A stretch of 64,000 bases of DNA from Symbiodinium natans (taxonomy: Eukaryota > Sar > Dinophyceae > Suessiales > Symbiodiniaceae), in NCBI GenBank assembly GCA_905221605.1, contig CAJNDS010002346.1:715740-779739 (forward strand). Direction: 5' to 3'. The notes below the pieces were generated by a model, which had not been told where the DNA came from, made no database searches, and saw only the letters and a program-made list of their open reading frames with translations. This document shows, piece after piece, positions 9,979-20,520 of the stretch. Position numbers and translations under genes: made by a program. How positions within the stretch are numbered: position 1 is the first letter of the stretch; each line of letters begins with the position of its first letter.

Positions 9979-10441
9979 TCGCAACTCGCACTCCTGGCTT
10001 CATCAAGGCTTAGGGTTTAGGGTTCAGGGTTCAGGGTTTAGGGTTTAGGGTTTAGGGCTTAGGGCTTAGGGTTTAGGATTTAGGGTTTAACTGCAGTCAG
10101 CTGTATGTGAATCTCTCTTCACCCTTGTGAGTGCTGCGTCTTTAAAGGTCAAAAAAAGCTCGGGGCGCTCGGGCGGGGTCTCTTTGACGATGAGAATTCT
10201 TGGTACCATCCCCTTACAAAAACAACTCTGTGGCAAGGGGCCAGGACCCCCTCTGGCTTGCGGGTCTGGGGAACCCTCCTGAGGACTCCAAAAAAACACC
10301 CAAGGCCAAAGCGTTTCATTCAGGTTGCAGTATTCGGAGGAGAGAAAGTTCCGGGTCAGAGTTTGGGGTTTGGGGTCTACCCTGCAACCCTGAAACCCTA
10401 CACCCCGAATCCTAAACCCTAAACCCTAAACCCTAAACCCC

Positions 10442-10541
10442 AGCAAACCCCTGAGCCGCGAAGCTCGTTGAGGGCCGGGGGTTCCGGCACCTCCTCGAAG
10501 GCCAAACGCTGCAGCATCTCCATCCTGGGCTTACCGGCGTA
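10442..10541 (-). CDS. Exon-like island
   Basis: YAGKPRMEMLQRLAFEEVPE then PPALNELRGSG. Strong coding look, sharp switch to TTTAGGG at 10542. Confidence 0.5.
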
Positions 10542-10735
10542 GGGTTTAGGGTTTAGGGTTTAGGGTTTAGGGTTTAGGGTTTAGGGTTTAGGGTTTAGGG
10601 TTTAGGGTTTAGGGTTTAGGGTTTAGGGTTTAGGTTTAAGGGTTTAGGGTTTAGGGTTTAGGGTTTAGGGTTTAGGGTTTAGGGTTTAGGGTTTAGGGTT
10701 TAGGGTTTAGGGTTTAGGGCTTAGGGTTTAGGGTT
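10542..10735. repeat. TTTAGGG array
   Basis: About 27 units with one short unit; starts directly at an exon-like island. Confidence 0.95.
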
Positions 10736-11221
10736 TGGGGCCTTAGGGCCATTTAGGGTTGATAGGGAATAAGGCAAGGGTTTAGGGTCTTACCCAAAGA
10801 GCCCCTTAGGTAAGGAATACTACCTTACATGAAAAAATGGATCCGCGAGAGACGACTTCATGGGAATATTCCTTCATTAAAGGTTGGGCCGTGGGTCTCT
10901 GGGTACTGAGGATTCGTAAAAAGGGGGTTTCCAACATGAGGGGGTACCTTATTGGGGTCCGTATTATCGGGAACCTTATTATGTGGGATTCTAGAATGTT
11001 GTCGAGGGAGGGCCTTTTCGGGGCGGGGGGCACCGATAGAAGCCATAAACCCTAAGCCCTAAGCCCTAAACCCTGCACACAAAGCATCCGAGAACCCTAG
11101 ACACAATAGAGCCCAGAGTAAACTCAAAACGTCCGATCCTAGACAGTTACCACAGACCCCACTGCGCCCTAAAGCCCCCAGTCCCCGAACCCCTAAACCC
11201 TTAAACCCTGTTCCCCTAAAT

Positions 11222-11297
11222 TATCTGGAGGACTCTGGCAATCTTGGGGAGCCTTCGCGGGCGACGCGTTTTGGGGCTCGGGGCGGAGAGCCCGAAA
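11222..11297 (-). CDS. Exon-like island
   Basis: RALRPEPQNASPAKAPQDCQ; Pro/Ala-rich linker type. Confidence 0.3.
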
Positions 11298-11701
11298 CCC
11301 TAAACCCTGAACCTTAACTATACGGGTGCCCCAATTACAGGCGCAAAATGAGGAACCCCACCCAAAACGCCTTCTATACCCCCCCCAAACTCTAAACCCT
11401 AAACCCTAAACTCTGAACCCTAAACCCTAAACCCTAAACCCTAAACCGCTAGGCGGGGCAAAAAATTTGGGGCGCTGCAAGGCTTCTTTAGGATGTCCGA
11501 AGTGGGGATTGTGGAGGGCCATCTCACACTTTGATCCCAGGCCTCAGGCAGCAAAATCACGCCAACCTATTCTTTTTAGGGTCTAGGCCTAAACTCAAGT
11601 CAATTGCCTACTTCCGAAAACTTCTTCCGTCCAGTGGGTGGTCCGAGAAAGGTTTCAGGGTGCCGGGGGTTTCAGGGTTCCTAGGCGATTTCAAAAAATC
11701 G

Positions 11702-11795
11702 TTTCCTGAGCACCCGTGTGCCTGAGCTGGGGGCGCTGCATCAAGGGTCCCGGAGCCCTGGTCTGGGGCTGTTGGGGTACCACTTTTTGTCAAGG
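11702..11795 (-). CDS. Exon-like island
   Basis: SGTPTAPDQGSGTLDAAPPA; low-complexity linker type, with an ATG at its upstream end (11793). Confidence 0.3.
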
Positions 11796-11883
11796 CTGGG
11801 CCTTACTGGATGCTATGGTTTAGAGTCCTAAACCCTAAACCCTAAACCCTAAACCCTAAACCCCAAATCCTAAACCCTAAATC

Positions 11884-12002
11884 CATCGCGGGTGCTACTG
11901 ACCTCCGGAGCTGTGGGGAAGCGGGCGAAGGATGTGGGTCGGCATGCGCCACACCACGGAGGTCGAGGGGCTTAAGGCGGGGCGGGGCGGCCTTGGCCTT
12001 AG
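11884..12002 (-). CDS. Exon-like island, Pro-rich
   Basis: PKAKAAPPRLKPLDLRGVAH then ADPHPSPASPQLRRSVAPAM; 40 codons open. Confidence 0.42.
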
Positions 12003-12145
12003 GTTTAGGCTTTAGGGTTTAGGGTTTAGGGGTTTGGGGTTTAGGGTTTAGGGTTTAGGGATATTACTCTAAGCACCTGTTGTGGGATTTCTTAGGTAAC
12101 TTACAGAAGAAACAGGTTTTGGGGGGGTCTTTAAGTAGGGCTTAC

Positions 12146-12216
12146 GGCCTGAATGCCGAGAAGCTGGAGATCCAGCTTGTGAACCACGACGTTGAGCTTG
12201 TCCTGGCGGTGGCTTA
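12146..12216 (-). CDS. Exon-like island, strand ambiguous
   Basis: Minus HRQDKLNVVVHKLDLQLLGI; plus YGLNAEKLEIQLVNHDVELV. Both look natural; minus is preferred only because neighbours are minus. Confidence 0.35.
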
Positions 12217-12771
12217 GGGTTTAGGGTTTAGGGTTTAGGGAGGGTTTAGGGTTTAGGGTTTAGGGTTTTGGGTTTTGGGTTTGGGGTTTAGGGTTTAGGG
12301 TTGCTGGGCCCGAATGTGGGTAACGCGGCGGGAGGAGGGATCTTATGAAGCAAGGGCCTGCCTAGTTGTCCTTTCTTCCGCTTGTCAGCTTGAAAAAGGA
12401 ACCCACACAAAAGATAACAGAATCCATACAACAGATAGCAGGAAACAAGGCCTGAAATCCACAAGCTCTCAACCCTAAAACCCCAAGTGCCCATAAACCC
12501 TGAAGCCCCAAAACCCCGGACCCTAAATCCCTCAAGCTATCAAAAACACAGACCGCATCTTGAACCACAACAAACACATCCCTAAACTCTAAACCCCAAA
12601 GCACCTCCAAACCCTAAACCCTAACCCTAAAACCTCCAGACCCCAAACCCCAAACCCTCAACCCTAAAAGCCTCCAACCCCTAAACCCTAAACCCGAAAC
12701 ACCTCCAAAGCCTAAACCCTAAACCCTAAACCCTAAACCCCAAACCCTAAACCCTAAACCCTAAGCCCCAA

Positions 12772-12860
12772 GTAGCCACCCAAGCTCCTGCAGAGCCTGC
12801 CCCCACGCAGAGGCAGAGCCCTCGGACGCCGTGGACTCCGTGGCCTTGTAGGGGGAGAAG
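12772..12860 (-). CDS. Exon-like island
   Basis: FSPYKATESTASEGSASAWG then QALQELGWLL. Good coding look. Confidence 0.48.
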
Positions 12861-12867
12861 GGGGGGT

Positions 12868-13110
12868 GGGGGTTTAGGGTTTAGGGTTAGGGTTTAGGGT
12901 TTAGGGTTTAGGGTTTAGGGCTTAGGGCTTAGGGCTTAGGGTTTAGGGTTTAGGGTTTAGGGTTTAGGGTTTAGGGTTTAGGGTTTAGGGTTTAGGGTTT
13001 AGGGTTTAGGGTTTAGGGTTTAGGGTTTAGGGTTTAGGGACTTTTGGTTTAGGGTTTAGGGGTTTTTGGTTTAGGGTTTAGGGTTTAGACTTTAGGGTTT
13101 ACGGTTTAGG
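12868..13110. repeat. TTTAGGG array
   Basis: About 30 units with a few CTTAGGG variants. Confidence 0.95.
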
Positions 13111-13134
13111 GCTTAGGGTTCAATATAAGGGGTT

Positions 13135-13254
13135 TAGGGTAGGGTTCCTTACTATGCGCCTGGATTGGGGAACCCCTATGTGCCCCTTATACAGCTTTTG
13201 TACCCTAGAAATCCCAAGAGGGCCACATTAAGGGGCCACGTCACTTCCCTTAGA
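13135..13254. mobile_element. Family D element, diverged
   Basis: GGGGAACCCCTATGTGCCCC and AGGGGCCACGTCACTTCCCT; same layout, weaker arms. Confidence 0.42.
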
Positions 13255-13421
13255 TTTATTTTAAGTCTTTTGGGTCTTTTGGAGCTTATGGGCGTAACTT
13301 TTTGGGCTGGATTTGGGTTTTTCATCAGGGTTTGGTGTTGCGGGTCTTCGGGTCTGGCGTGTACTCTAGGGAATCTAGTTAGAAGGAAGTAACTTGAAAC
13401 CCTAAACCCTAAACCCTGCAG

Positions 13422-13540
13422 GGTGTACCTCCTGTTTGGCTGCCTTCAGCCTCGCCAGATGCAGGTCGACGTCGTCCAGGCTCACACGCTCAGCCTGCTG
13501 CTGCACCGCCATGGCGGCCAACTTCGGAAGCGCTCCTTAG
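13422..13540 (-). CDS. Exon-like island with possible start codon
   Basis: MAVQQQAERVSLDDVDLHLA then RLKAAKQEV; ATG at 13512 in the context GCCGCCATGG, a good eukaryotic start context, though the frame is open upstream too. Could be the N-terminus of the gene that includes the channel. Confidence 0.48.
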
Positions 13541-13762
13541 ACTGGGGGGAGGAGCCTATGTGTGGCAGACGAAGGGCACAAGACACCTCCGAGATCTCAA
13601 AAAAAACTCTGCTGGAGAACAGCAGATTCAGGGTTCCTAAACCCTAAACCTTAAACCTTAAACCCTAAACCCTAAACCCGAAACTCTGCTGGAGAACAAC
13701 GGCAGATTCAAAGGTTCGCGGTTTCAAGGCTTGAGGGTTTTTAGGGCTTATCCAGGACTTGA

Positions 13763-13828
13763 TTACCCTCGCATCATGATGAGCCAAGCGCTGGGCGGAC
13801 GAGAAGGCTGCGGAGAATGCACCCTGAA
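13763..13828 (-). CDS. Exon-like island
   Basis: GAFSAAFSSAQRLAHHDARV on the minus strand. Confidence 0.4.
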   Translation of the reverse strand, partial: FRVHSPQPSRPPSAWLIMMRG

Positions 13829-13829
13829 C

Positions 13830-15160
13830 CCGAACCCTCATATACCCTAAACCCCCCTAAACCCTAAACCCTAAGCCCTAAACCCTAAACCCTAAACCCT
13901 AAAGCTGGGGCCCCTACATGGACTTCTTACGTGGCTCAGATCTACCGGACTCAGGCTATTTTGGACTCAGGCCGTTGGTCAGTATCTATCCCCAACCCTA
14001 AACCCTGAACCATAAACCCTAAACCCTAAACCCCAAACCCCTAAACCCTAAACCCTAAACCCCTAAACCCTAAACCCTAAACCCTAAACCCCTAAACTCT
14101 AAGCATCTACACCGAGCCAGGGTTCAGGTCTCCGGGTTGTCTCATAGGCCCGAGGGTTTAGGGTTTAGGGTTAAAGGTTCAAGGTTTAGGGTTTCGGGTT
14201 TAGGGCCAAAACTGCTCCCTTAAAACCCTAAACCACCCTCTCGTAAACCCCTCTAAGCTGTCCTACGGAGGAATCAACGTCGCTCCAAACCACAAACCCG
14301 AAACCCAAACCCGAAACCCCCAACCCTACACCCTCAACCCCCAGACCCTAAACCCCAAACCCCCAAAACCCCAAACCCTAAACCACTAAACCCTAAACAC
14401 CAAAACTCTAAACCCTATACCCCAGACCCTACACCCCGCGAAGGCTTAAAACCTGCCCCGGCAACTTCAAAGACTTCTACTTGGGCTCTACACTGGCGGT
14501 TGAAGGAACCGGGCGGATGGTTCAGGGGTTGGAGTTTCGTGTTTAGGGTATGGGGTTTTGGGGATTAGGGTTTAGGGTTTAGGGTTTCGGGTTTAGGGTT
14601 TAGGGTTGAGGGCTTAGGGTTTAGGGTTGAGGGTTGAGGGTTTAGGGTTTAGGGTTTGGGGTGCAGGGCCCGCCGGTTCAGGGTTTGGGGTTTGGCGAGC
14701 TTAGGGCTGATGGGGCTTGTAGGCATTCGTGGGCTTCGTGGAGGTAAGGGTTAGGGCTTGAGGGCTTAAAGATCAGACTGGGAGTTGTATTTAACTACCA
14801 CGAAAGGTAACTACAAGGGGACCCTGATTTAGAACAACTCCAAATCTAGACTCCCGACCAGTATGTCAAACTGCATACCCCCAGAACTCAGAGGCCCAAC
14901 TCAAAGCAACAGAAACGCGGAGCTCTAAACCACAGCCACAGAGCGGTGCTCCGTGCCCTAGTCCCTACACCCGAAATCCCAAACCCGAAGCCCAAAACCA
15001 TTCTCAGACTCTCAGACAGGCCCTGAACATTCTTAGACATGCCCTTGGGGTTTAGGGTTTAGGGTTTAGGGTGTAGGGTTTAGGGTTTAGGGTTCAGGGT
15101 TCAGGGTTCAGGGTTCAGGGTTCAGGGTTTAGGGTTTAGGGTTTAGGGCTTGAGGGTCCC
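13830..15160. other. Repeat-rich stretch with uncertain islands
   Basis: 13905-14000 is open on plus (TWTSYVAQIYRTQAILDSGR); 14440-14520 is open on both strands; 14770-15010 shows nothing clear. The rest is CCCTAAA/TTTAGGG DNA. Confidence 0.5.
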
Positions 15161-15500
15161 TAGGGCATCCCAACAAGAACAGCCCAAAGAGACAAAGGGA
15201 GGGCCTGAAGATCCTCGCGGGCCTCTTGCAGCCGCTTCTGCATCCGCACCTCCTGCGACCCAGAGCGCCCCGTACCCTTTACTTGGAATTTAGGGTTTTA
15301 GGGTCTAGGGTCTAGGGTCTAGGGTTTAGGGTTTGGGGTTTAGGGTTCAGGGTGGAGGGTGGAGGGTTGCGGGTTGAGGGTTGAGGGTTGAGGGTTCAGG
15401 GTTCAGGGTTTAGGGTTTAGGGTTTAGGGTTTAGGGTTTAGGGTTTAGGGTTTAGGGTTTAGGGTTTAGGGTTTAGGGTTTAGGGTTTAGGGTTTAGGAG
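15043..15500. repeat. TTTAGGG/TTCAGGG/TCTAGGG arrays around one island
   Basis: Includes runs of TTCAGGG (15090-15127), GTTGAGG (15363-15395) and pure TTTAGGG (15410-15500); the island at 15165-15285 lies between. Confidence 0.95.
15165..15285 (-). CDS. Exon-like island, coiled-coil type
   Basis: SGSQEVRMQKRLQEAREDLQ then ALPLSLWAVL; heptad-like Leu/Met spacing. Confidence 0.5.
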
Positions 15501-15592
15501 GTTCATGGGGAGCTATTGGGCTATCGCGAGGGGTCGATAAAAGGTTTAAGGCTGGTATGGCTCACAGGGCTTCATGGCTTTGGGATATTATA

Positions 15593-15682
15593 ACTAGGAT
15601 GGCCCTCAAAGGCCTCTGAAAAATATTCCTGAATATGATCCTCTTAAACCCAAATAAGGGAAAATAAGAAATCCTACCTAGA
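15593..15682. repeat. Dispersed repeat, copy 1
   Basis: CTAGGATGGCC...TATGATCCTCTTAAACCC...CCTACCTAG; related to 44334-44426 and partly 48688-48720. Confidence 0.5.
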
Positions 15683-15711
15683 TAGGTATTTGTGTGGGTT
15701 TTAAGAGAACT

Positions 15712-15800
15712 GGACACTCTGGGGTTGGGCACTCCAGGGACACTCTGGGGTTGGGGACTCCAGGGATGAGCGAGGAGTAGACTAGGCGAGGAGAAGAGTT
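15712..15800. repeat. Dispersed repeat, uninterrupted copy
   Basis: Two units of CACTCTGGGGTTGGGCACTC followed by GAGTAGACTAGGCGAGGAGA. An inverted copy at 47773-48003 carries a telomere-type array in the middle. Confidence 0.7.
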
Positions 15801-16165
15801 AAAATCTAACAACCCCACACCGAAGGTGGGGAAAACAAAAAAACATCCCTCCTGGAACGGAAGGTCCACAACCTAGACATTCCAGACCTTCCCTATTCCC
15901 CACCAGTAAATGGAAAGGACTACCTGGATATCCAGCCCAACACCCCCCCCCCCCGCCCCAATCCGTTTAGCAAAGGTTGGGGATGGAATCATATATATAT
16001 ATATATATATCCGCATCGTATTGCAAGCTGAAGGAACAGCAGGCCGATATAGGGCCTAGGAAGGGTGTCTGATCCATCGGCACTGCTATTTTTTACTACG
16101 TTTTATGGTTCGGGAGGGGGATAGGATTTAGGGTTTAGGGTTAGGGTCTAGGGTTTAGGGTGCAA

Positions 16166-16240
16166 GCATTGGGTGGAGATTGTCCTTGGCCAGCAATCGT
16201 GCCTCTTCCTCACAAAGCTCCTGCCACTGCGCATTAACCC
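16166..16240 (-). CDS. Exon-like island, helical
   Basis: NAQWQELCEEEARLLAKDNL; acidic helix. Confidence 0.48.
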
Positions 16241-16390
16241 CGAAACCCTTCCCCTAAACCCTAAACCCTAAATCCAGCCCGCCCACGTGGAACCGCAGTG
16301 CTTGCCTTTGTTTGCAGGGTTTTCGGGTATCGCGGTAGTTTTTTGGGGATTCGGCGCCTTCGCTCTCTCAGGGTGAACGCACCCCCCTAC

Positions 16391-16452
16391 CTGCTCAACT
16401 CCTGCGCCAGGCTAAGGCCCCAGGATTCGCAAAGAGCCTCGGAGAATGTTAA
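16391..16452 (-). CDS. Exon with canonical donor
   Basis: TFSEALCESWGLSLAQELSR ending at AGCAG/GTAGGG, a normal 5' splice site. Confidence 0.5.
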
Positions 16453-16936
16453 TAGGGTCGAACTGCCCTAAACACCCTAAACCCTAAACCCTAAACCCGA
16501 AACCCCAACATCCTAAACCTTGAGACCTCGAGGCCACATGGCTGGCTCTCGGGGTCCTGGTATGGTGCACGAACACCTGTCAGTCAGTTTCGCCATGTGG
16601 GGTTTCGGGTTTAGGGGTTTAGGATTCAGGGTTTAGGGTTAAGGGTTTAGGGTTTAGGGCTTTGGGTTTAGGGTTTAGGGATCAGGGCCGAGAGCTGAGG
16701 AGCAATGCACATGTAAGAACGCAAGCGCGGTTGCTGCTACATGTCGTCTTGGGGAAGGCTTGGGAACATTCAGTTGTAGCTGCCTCTCAGAGTTCCAGGC
16801 TGTTGTAAAAAGCAGACCCAATACCTGCGGGACCTACTTGCATGGAGCGCTATTCTGGGTAGTCAGTCCTATTATATCGGGGGTCAGAGGGGACAGTGTT
16901 GGTATCTAGACTCAAGAGCAAGGAAAGAATACTGAA

Positions 16937-17025
16937 GAGTTTAGGGTTTAGGGTTTAGGGTTTAGGGTTTAGGGTTTAGGGTTTAGGGTTTAGGGTTTAG
17001 GGTTTAGGGTTTAGGGTTTAGGGTT
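16937..17025. repeat. TTTAGGG array
   Basis: About 12 perfect units. Confidence 0.95.
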
Positions 17026-17349
17026 TAAAAAAGAAAGGGGTGCCGTTCAAGGCGAGCGCTCCTGGACCTTGGGGCAGTTCAGGGTGCAGGGTTCAATTTA
17101 GCAAATCCGAAGCCTTTAGGGCTTAAGGCTTAAGGCTTAGAGCATAGGGCTTAGGGCTTAGGGCTTAGGGTTGAGGGTTGAGGGTTTAGGGTTTAGGGTT
17201 TAAGGTTTAGGGTTTAGGGTTTAGGGTTTAGGGTTTAGGGTTTAGAGCTTGGGGTTTAGGGTTTAGGGTTTAGTGTTAAGGGTTAAGGGTTTAGGGCCCC
17301 ACACACCAACGCAAACCTTGAACAAGCTGGGAGTTTAGGGATTCTGGTG

Positions 17350-17456
17350 TGATGATGGGCCGTGCATACTCATGACGAGCTTGAGAATCACGAAACAAAG
17401 CAGACAAACCAACATGACGATCATGACAAGCGACAATGTTCCAGTGAGCGCAGTCT
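17350..17456 (-). CDS. Exon with a transmembrane helix
   Basis: TGTLSLVMIVMLVCLLCFVI followed by LKLVMSM is a strong membrane segment. It is spliced in phase to 17575-17612 across intron 17457-17574 (GT...AG), giving GEDDETALTG at the junction. Confidence 0.6.
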
Positions 17457-17574
17457 CTTGCGATGCTCTCCCCCCCTTGTACTAACAGTCCTTGGTAGGG
17501 ATTCGAGTACCCCCTTTTTACAATCCCTTCAAGGACTGTTAGTTCGTACAAGTGGGAACATCCCAAGTAATCAC
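17457..17574 (-). other. Inferred 118-bp intron made largely of an inverted-repeat element
   Basis: Minus-strand GTGATT...CGCAAG, with a family B inverted-repeat element (17461-17565) filling nearly all of it. Removing it keeps the frame (GAC G/AG ACT). Confidence 0.55.
17461..17565. mobile_element. Family B inverted-repeat element in an intron
   Basis: Arms related to TGGGATGTTCCCCCTTATAC with inner ACTAACAGTCCTT / AAGGACTGTTAGT. Fills intron 17457-17574. Confidence 0.65.
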
Positions 17575-17612
17575 CGTCATCTTCACCGTCGCCGCGATCA
17601 TGATCTGTGGGC
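17575..17612 (-). CDS. Short acidic exon before a membrane exon
   Basis: GPTDHDRGDGEDD; ends GACG/GTGATT. The plus strand would also give a hydrophobic helix, but the in-phase junction favours minus. Confidence 0.45.
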
Positions 17613-17678
17613 CCTAAACCCTAAACCCTAAACCCTAAACCCTAAACCCTAAACCCTAAACCCTAAACCCTAAACCCT
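17613..17678. repeat. CCCTAAA array
   Basis: About 9 perfect units directly upstream (sense) of an exon. Confidence 0.95.
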
Positions 17679-17890
17679 GAAACTCAAAAGAACTCGATCA
17701 ACAACAAGGCCCGGAACTTCACACTACAAACCCTAAAGCATAGAACCCTAAACAGCAAACCCTACGCCCTAAACCCTAAAGCCCAAACCCCTAAACCCTA
17801 CGCCATAAACTCTAAAACCCTAGACCCTAATTACGCCCTAAACCCTCAAGCCTAAACCCCTAAACCCTAAACCCCTAACCCTTCATCCCT

Positions 17891-17964
17891 CAACGCCCCT
17901 GGCCTTCGACTTCCGCCTCCAACTTGGCCAGCATGCCATCCTCAGATCTCTCAAGCCAGATGGT
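17891..17964 (-). CDS. Exon-like island, helical
   Basis: TIWLERSEDGMLAKLEAEVE, then GQGR and TGA. Confidence 0.45.
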
Positions 17965-18126
17965 CCCCGAACCCTAAACTTGCCGCAAGCCCTAGACCCT
18001 AAGCCCTAAACCCTAAGCCCCAAACCCCTAAACCCACCCTAAACCCCTAAACCCCTCAACCCCTCAACCCACCCTAAACCCACCGTAAACCCACCCTGAA
18101 CCCCGAAACCCCGAAACCCCTAAACC

Positions 18127-18240
18127 CCAAACCCTGACAAAAGTTGCATGGTCCCTGAAGATGGCCCCTCACCTTACCTTCTCTAAAGGGTTCTGAAGTC
18201 TGGGCCTTTGGGCTTTATGGTCTCTAAGGGCGAAATCAGG
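18127..18240. mobile_element. Family D element, diverged
   Basis: TTGCATGGTCCCTGAAGATG ... GGGCTTTATGGTCTCTAAGG. Confidence 0.42.
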
Positions 18241-18285
18241 GCTCAATTTAAGGGCTCCTTGGGGCCATGTAAGTACCCCCAAGAC

Positions 18286-18333
18286 CTGACTTGTGGCCTT
18301 CTTGGCACCCCAGTAGCTATCAGGAGTCTCCTG
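18286..18333 (-). CDS. 16-codon exon with canonical splice sites
   Basis: TTTGATTGCAG/CAG...AGTCAG/GTCTTG frames QETPDSYWGAKKATSQ. Phase 0 at both ends, matching the upstream exon at 18451-18619. No telomere-type repeat in the intron between them. Confidence 0.65.
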
Positions 18334-18450
18334 CTGCAATCAAAGTAAACACAATGTAGACCAGCCCCGGCAAAGGAAATGTCGGATAAAATGGAAAGCC
18401 TTCTAGAAAGGAGCACAAGAACTTTGGGGGATCTATGCAAACGTCCATAC

Positions 18451-18619
18451 TGTACTCAAAGACTGGTTGACAGCGCTGTCATCGAAGTGCCACTTCAGGG
18501 TAGCTAGAATGTCTGCCACAAGAGCCTCTAAATCCCTAGACCCTGAGCAAGTATTTGCGACTGCCCTCTTGGGCGCCCAGCGATGTCCTGGCCGCAGATG
18601 GGTCATTGAGGGACGGTCG
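18451..18619 (-). CDS. Exon of an unidentified protein
   Basis: 56 codons after AACCCAG; includes RDLEALVADILATLKWHFDD and ends AGTACA/GTATGG, phase 0. Joined to 18286-18333 the reading stays open. One of the clearest exon pairs in the window. Confidence 0.65.
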
Positions 18620-18639
18620 CTGGGTTCAGCATCGGGGTG

Positions 18640-19140
18640 CAGGGTTCAGGGTTTTAGGGTCTAGGGTCTAGGCTCTAGGGTCTAGGGGTTAGGATTTAGG
18701 GTTTAAGGCACACCCGTCCACCCCAGACCTGTGAGCCCCTCCCTTCAAAACACCCAAAAACACACACGAAGACCCGAATTACAACGGTCATGAAGGTTCC
18801 CCAAGATATTTCTTGAGAAAAGTTCAATATCTTTGGAAGGACTCAACAGCAAGACCTGGGCTGGGGTTAAGGGTTACCTCGCTGTCCTCATAAGAAGGGA
18901 GCCCCGCTGCTTCTACAAGCTTGCTTAAGAACCACCCCAAAAAACACCAAAATATTCTTCCTTATCAGGGCAATATAGGGGTTATGTTCTTCCTTCTTCA
19001 TTTTTGAAGGATTCTTAAGCAACTAGTAGATTTGGGAGGTCTATATTAGGGGTCCCTGATCTTCGTGAAGCCCATATGGCCCAAGGAAAGCTTCGCCTGA
19101 TCAGCTTGGGGCTTGGAGCTTGGGGCTTGGAGCTTGGAGC
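18640..19140. other. Unique DNA with one weak inverted repeat
   Basis: TGCTTAAGAA (18923) and TTCTTAAGCA (about 19010) form short inverted arms about 90 bp apart; GCTTGGAGCTTGG repeats near 19110. No gene seen. Confidence 0.45.
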
Positions 19141-19142
19141 TT

Positions 19143-19174
19143 GGAGCAACCGCTTTCTGCCACAGCGCCTGGGG
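19143..19174 (-). CDS. Short exon-like island
   Basis: PQALWQKAVAPS; short, weak. Confidence 0.25.
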
Positions 19175-19419
19175 TTTAGTACGAGTAGGGTGTTGCAGGG
19201 TGCGAGTAGGGTGTTGCAGGGCTTAGTAGGATGTAGTCGGGTTTAGGGCACCCTAAACCCTACACCCTGAACCCTCCGAAACCCGCCTAAACCTCCGATG
19301 AGGCCTAGACTCTCCTAAACCCTAGACCCGAAACTCTATAGCCTCACACCCCGTCCGCTCAACGGCGAGAGCCCCTCCAAGCCCTCGCTCCCTCCCTCCA
19401 TCCCTCCCTCAGCTTCGGT

Positions 19420-20520
19420 GTAGCTTTTCATTTTTTTGATTTCCTAAATGTTTATTTTCAGAAAACAACCATATTGCATCAATTATATATCAATAATATG
19501 AGAATAAGCACTTATTCAGTATCATGGCAATTACACACTAGACTAGAAATGCAATCAATGAAACAGTTTTCAAAGCTCCATCATATGAAATATCGGCAAG
19601 GAAAATCATTTTCCACTTCTCCCCCATGAATCTCACCGCCAGTTTTCCTTGCCTCTGCCATGTTGATTCCTTTCAAACCAGGTTCATAGATATCCCCAGA
19701 AGAAAATAACTCGTTTCCTGTACCATGCTGCTGATTCTCACTTCATTCTCCATCAAAAATATATCCATCAGATCTAGTTAGCTTTCCTGCGCCACATTCC
19801 AAATTTTCTGCACTCACCCACACATCTTTCTCCACACCGACATATGAATGTTTTTTCTTTCCATTCGCCATCATAAGATGCTCCATATGCCCAAGAGGTT
19901 TTTTCCTCGGAAACATCTATTTCTGAATCTTCTCGAAAAGATATTAAAATGTTCCGCTTTCTTCTCTTCTCGAAATTCACAATATCGTCCACGTATTGCC
20001 AAAATTCTCTAGAATTCGTGGAAGCCTGCGATAACATATACTATATTCGATTTTGACGCGGCTTTAACAACCTTGTAAATACTTGCTTCATCAGAAGAGC
20101 ATCGCGCCCTGGAGGGCAAGCCTTCTTACCTTGATCTAAGGGATGAAGAGCTACGTAAAGTGGTAGATATCAGCATACTAGCCTCATCTCTTGCACGCAT
20201 AGATACTTTTTAGCAACATACTTGTGGAAAATATATATTCTTTATCATTTTATCAAATTTTGCTGTCTCGTTAGCACAAAAATCGAAAAAATATCGCTAA
20301 ATATCTGTGTACATTCGCAGAAGTAAAGGTTTAGAATTATAGGTTTACTCAGGCTTGTCTTTCAAGTGATTGCTACTTCTCATTCGAAGCTTTTTTCAAG
20401 TTTGATAGATATTCGGTCCATATCTACTGGCCCTCGCCAAAAAACCAGGTCATGAGTTTGAATCCTAACATGAGCGCAGAAATTTCGGAAGAACCAGCTA
20501 CTAAAAGTCTGTCTGATTCT
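19420..20520. other. AT-rich island without telomere-type repeats
   Basis: About 1.1 kb is far richer in A and T than the rest of the window and has none of the interspersed repeats. It holds a broken MORN gene on the minus strand with an AATAAA and AT-rich 3' side near 19.45 kb. Transfer or an old retroposed copy are both possible. Confidence 0.8.
19640..20037 (-). pseudogene. Degenerate MORN-repeat gene
   Basis: An 87-codon frame (19774-20037, GCTTCCACG after TTATCGCAG) reaches AYGASYDGEWKE (19861-19875 codes YDGEW), a MORN start. One base shift at a run of A then gives HSYVGVEKD...RSDGYIFDGE, where the expected Trp is TGA (near 19743), followed in frame by SENQQHGTG (19716-19739) and, after another shift, NQHGRGK. 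MORN units are about 23 residues with Y-x-G-x-W and H-G-x-G; all these pieces fit. At least two shifts and one nonsense codon point to a pseudogene. Confidence 0.6.

Noticed and set aside
20390-20490. tRNA-like T-loop (GTTTGAATCC) in the AT-rich island
   Set aside because: No matching acceptor stem or A box found; at most a tRNA-derived remnant.
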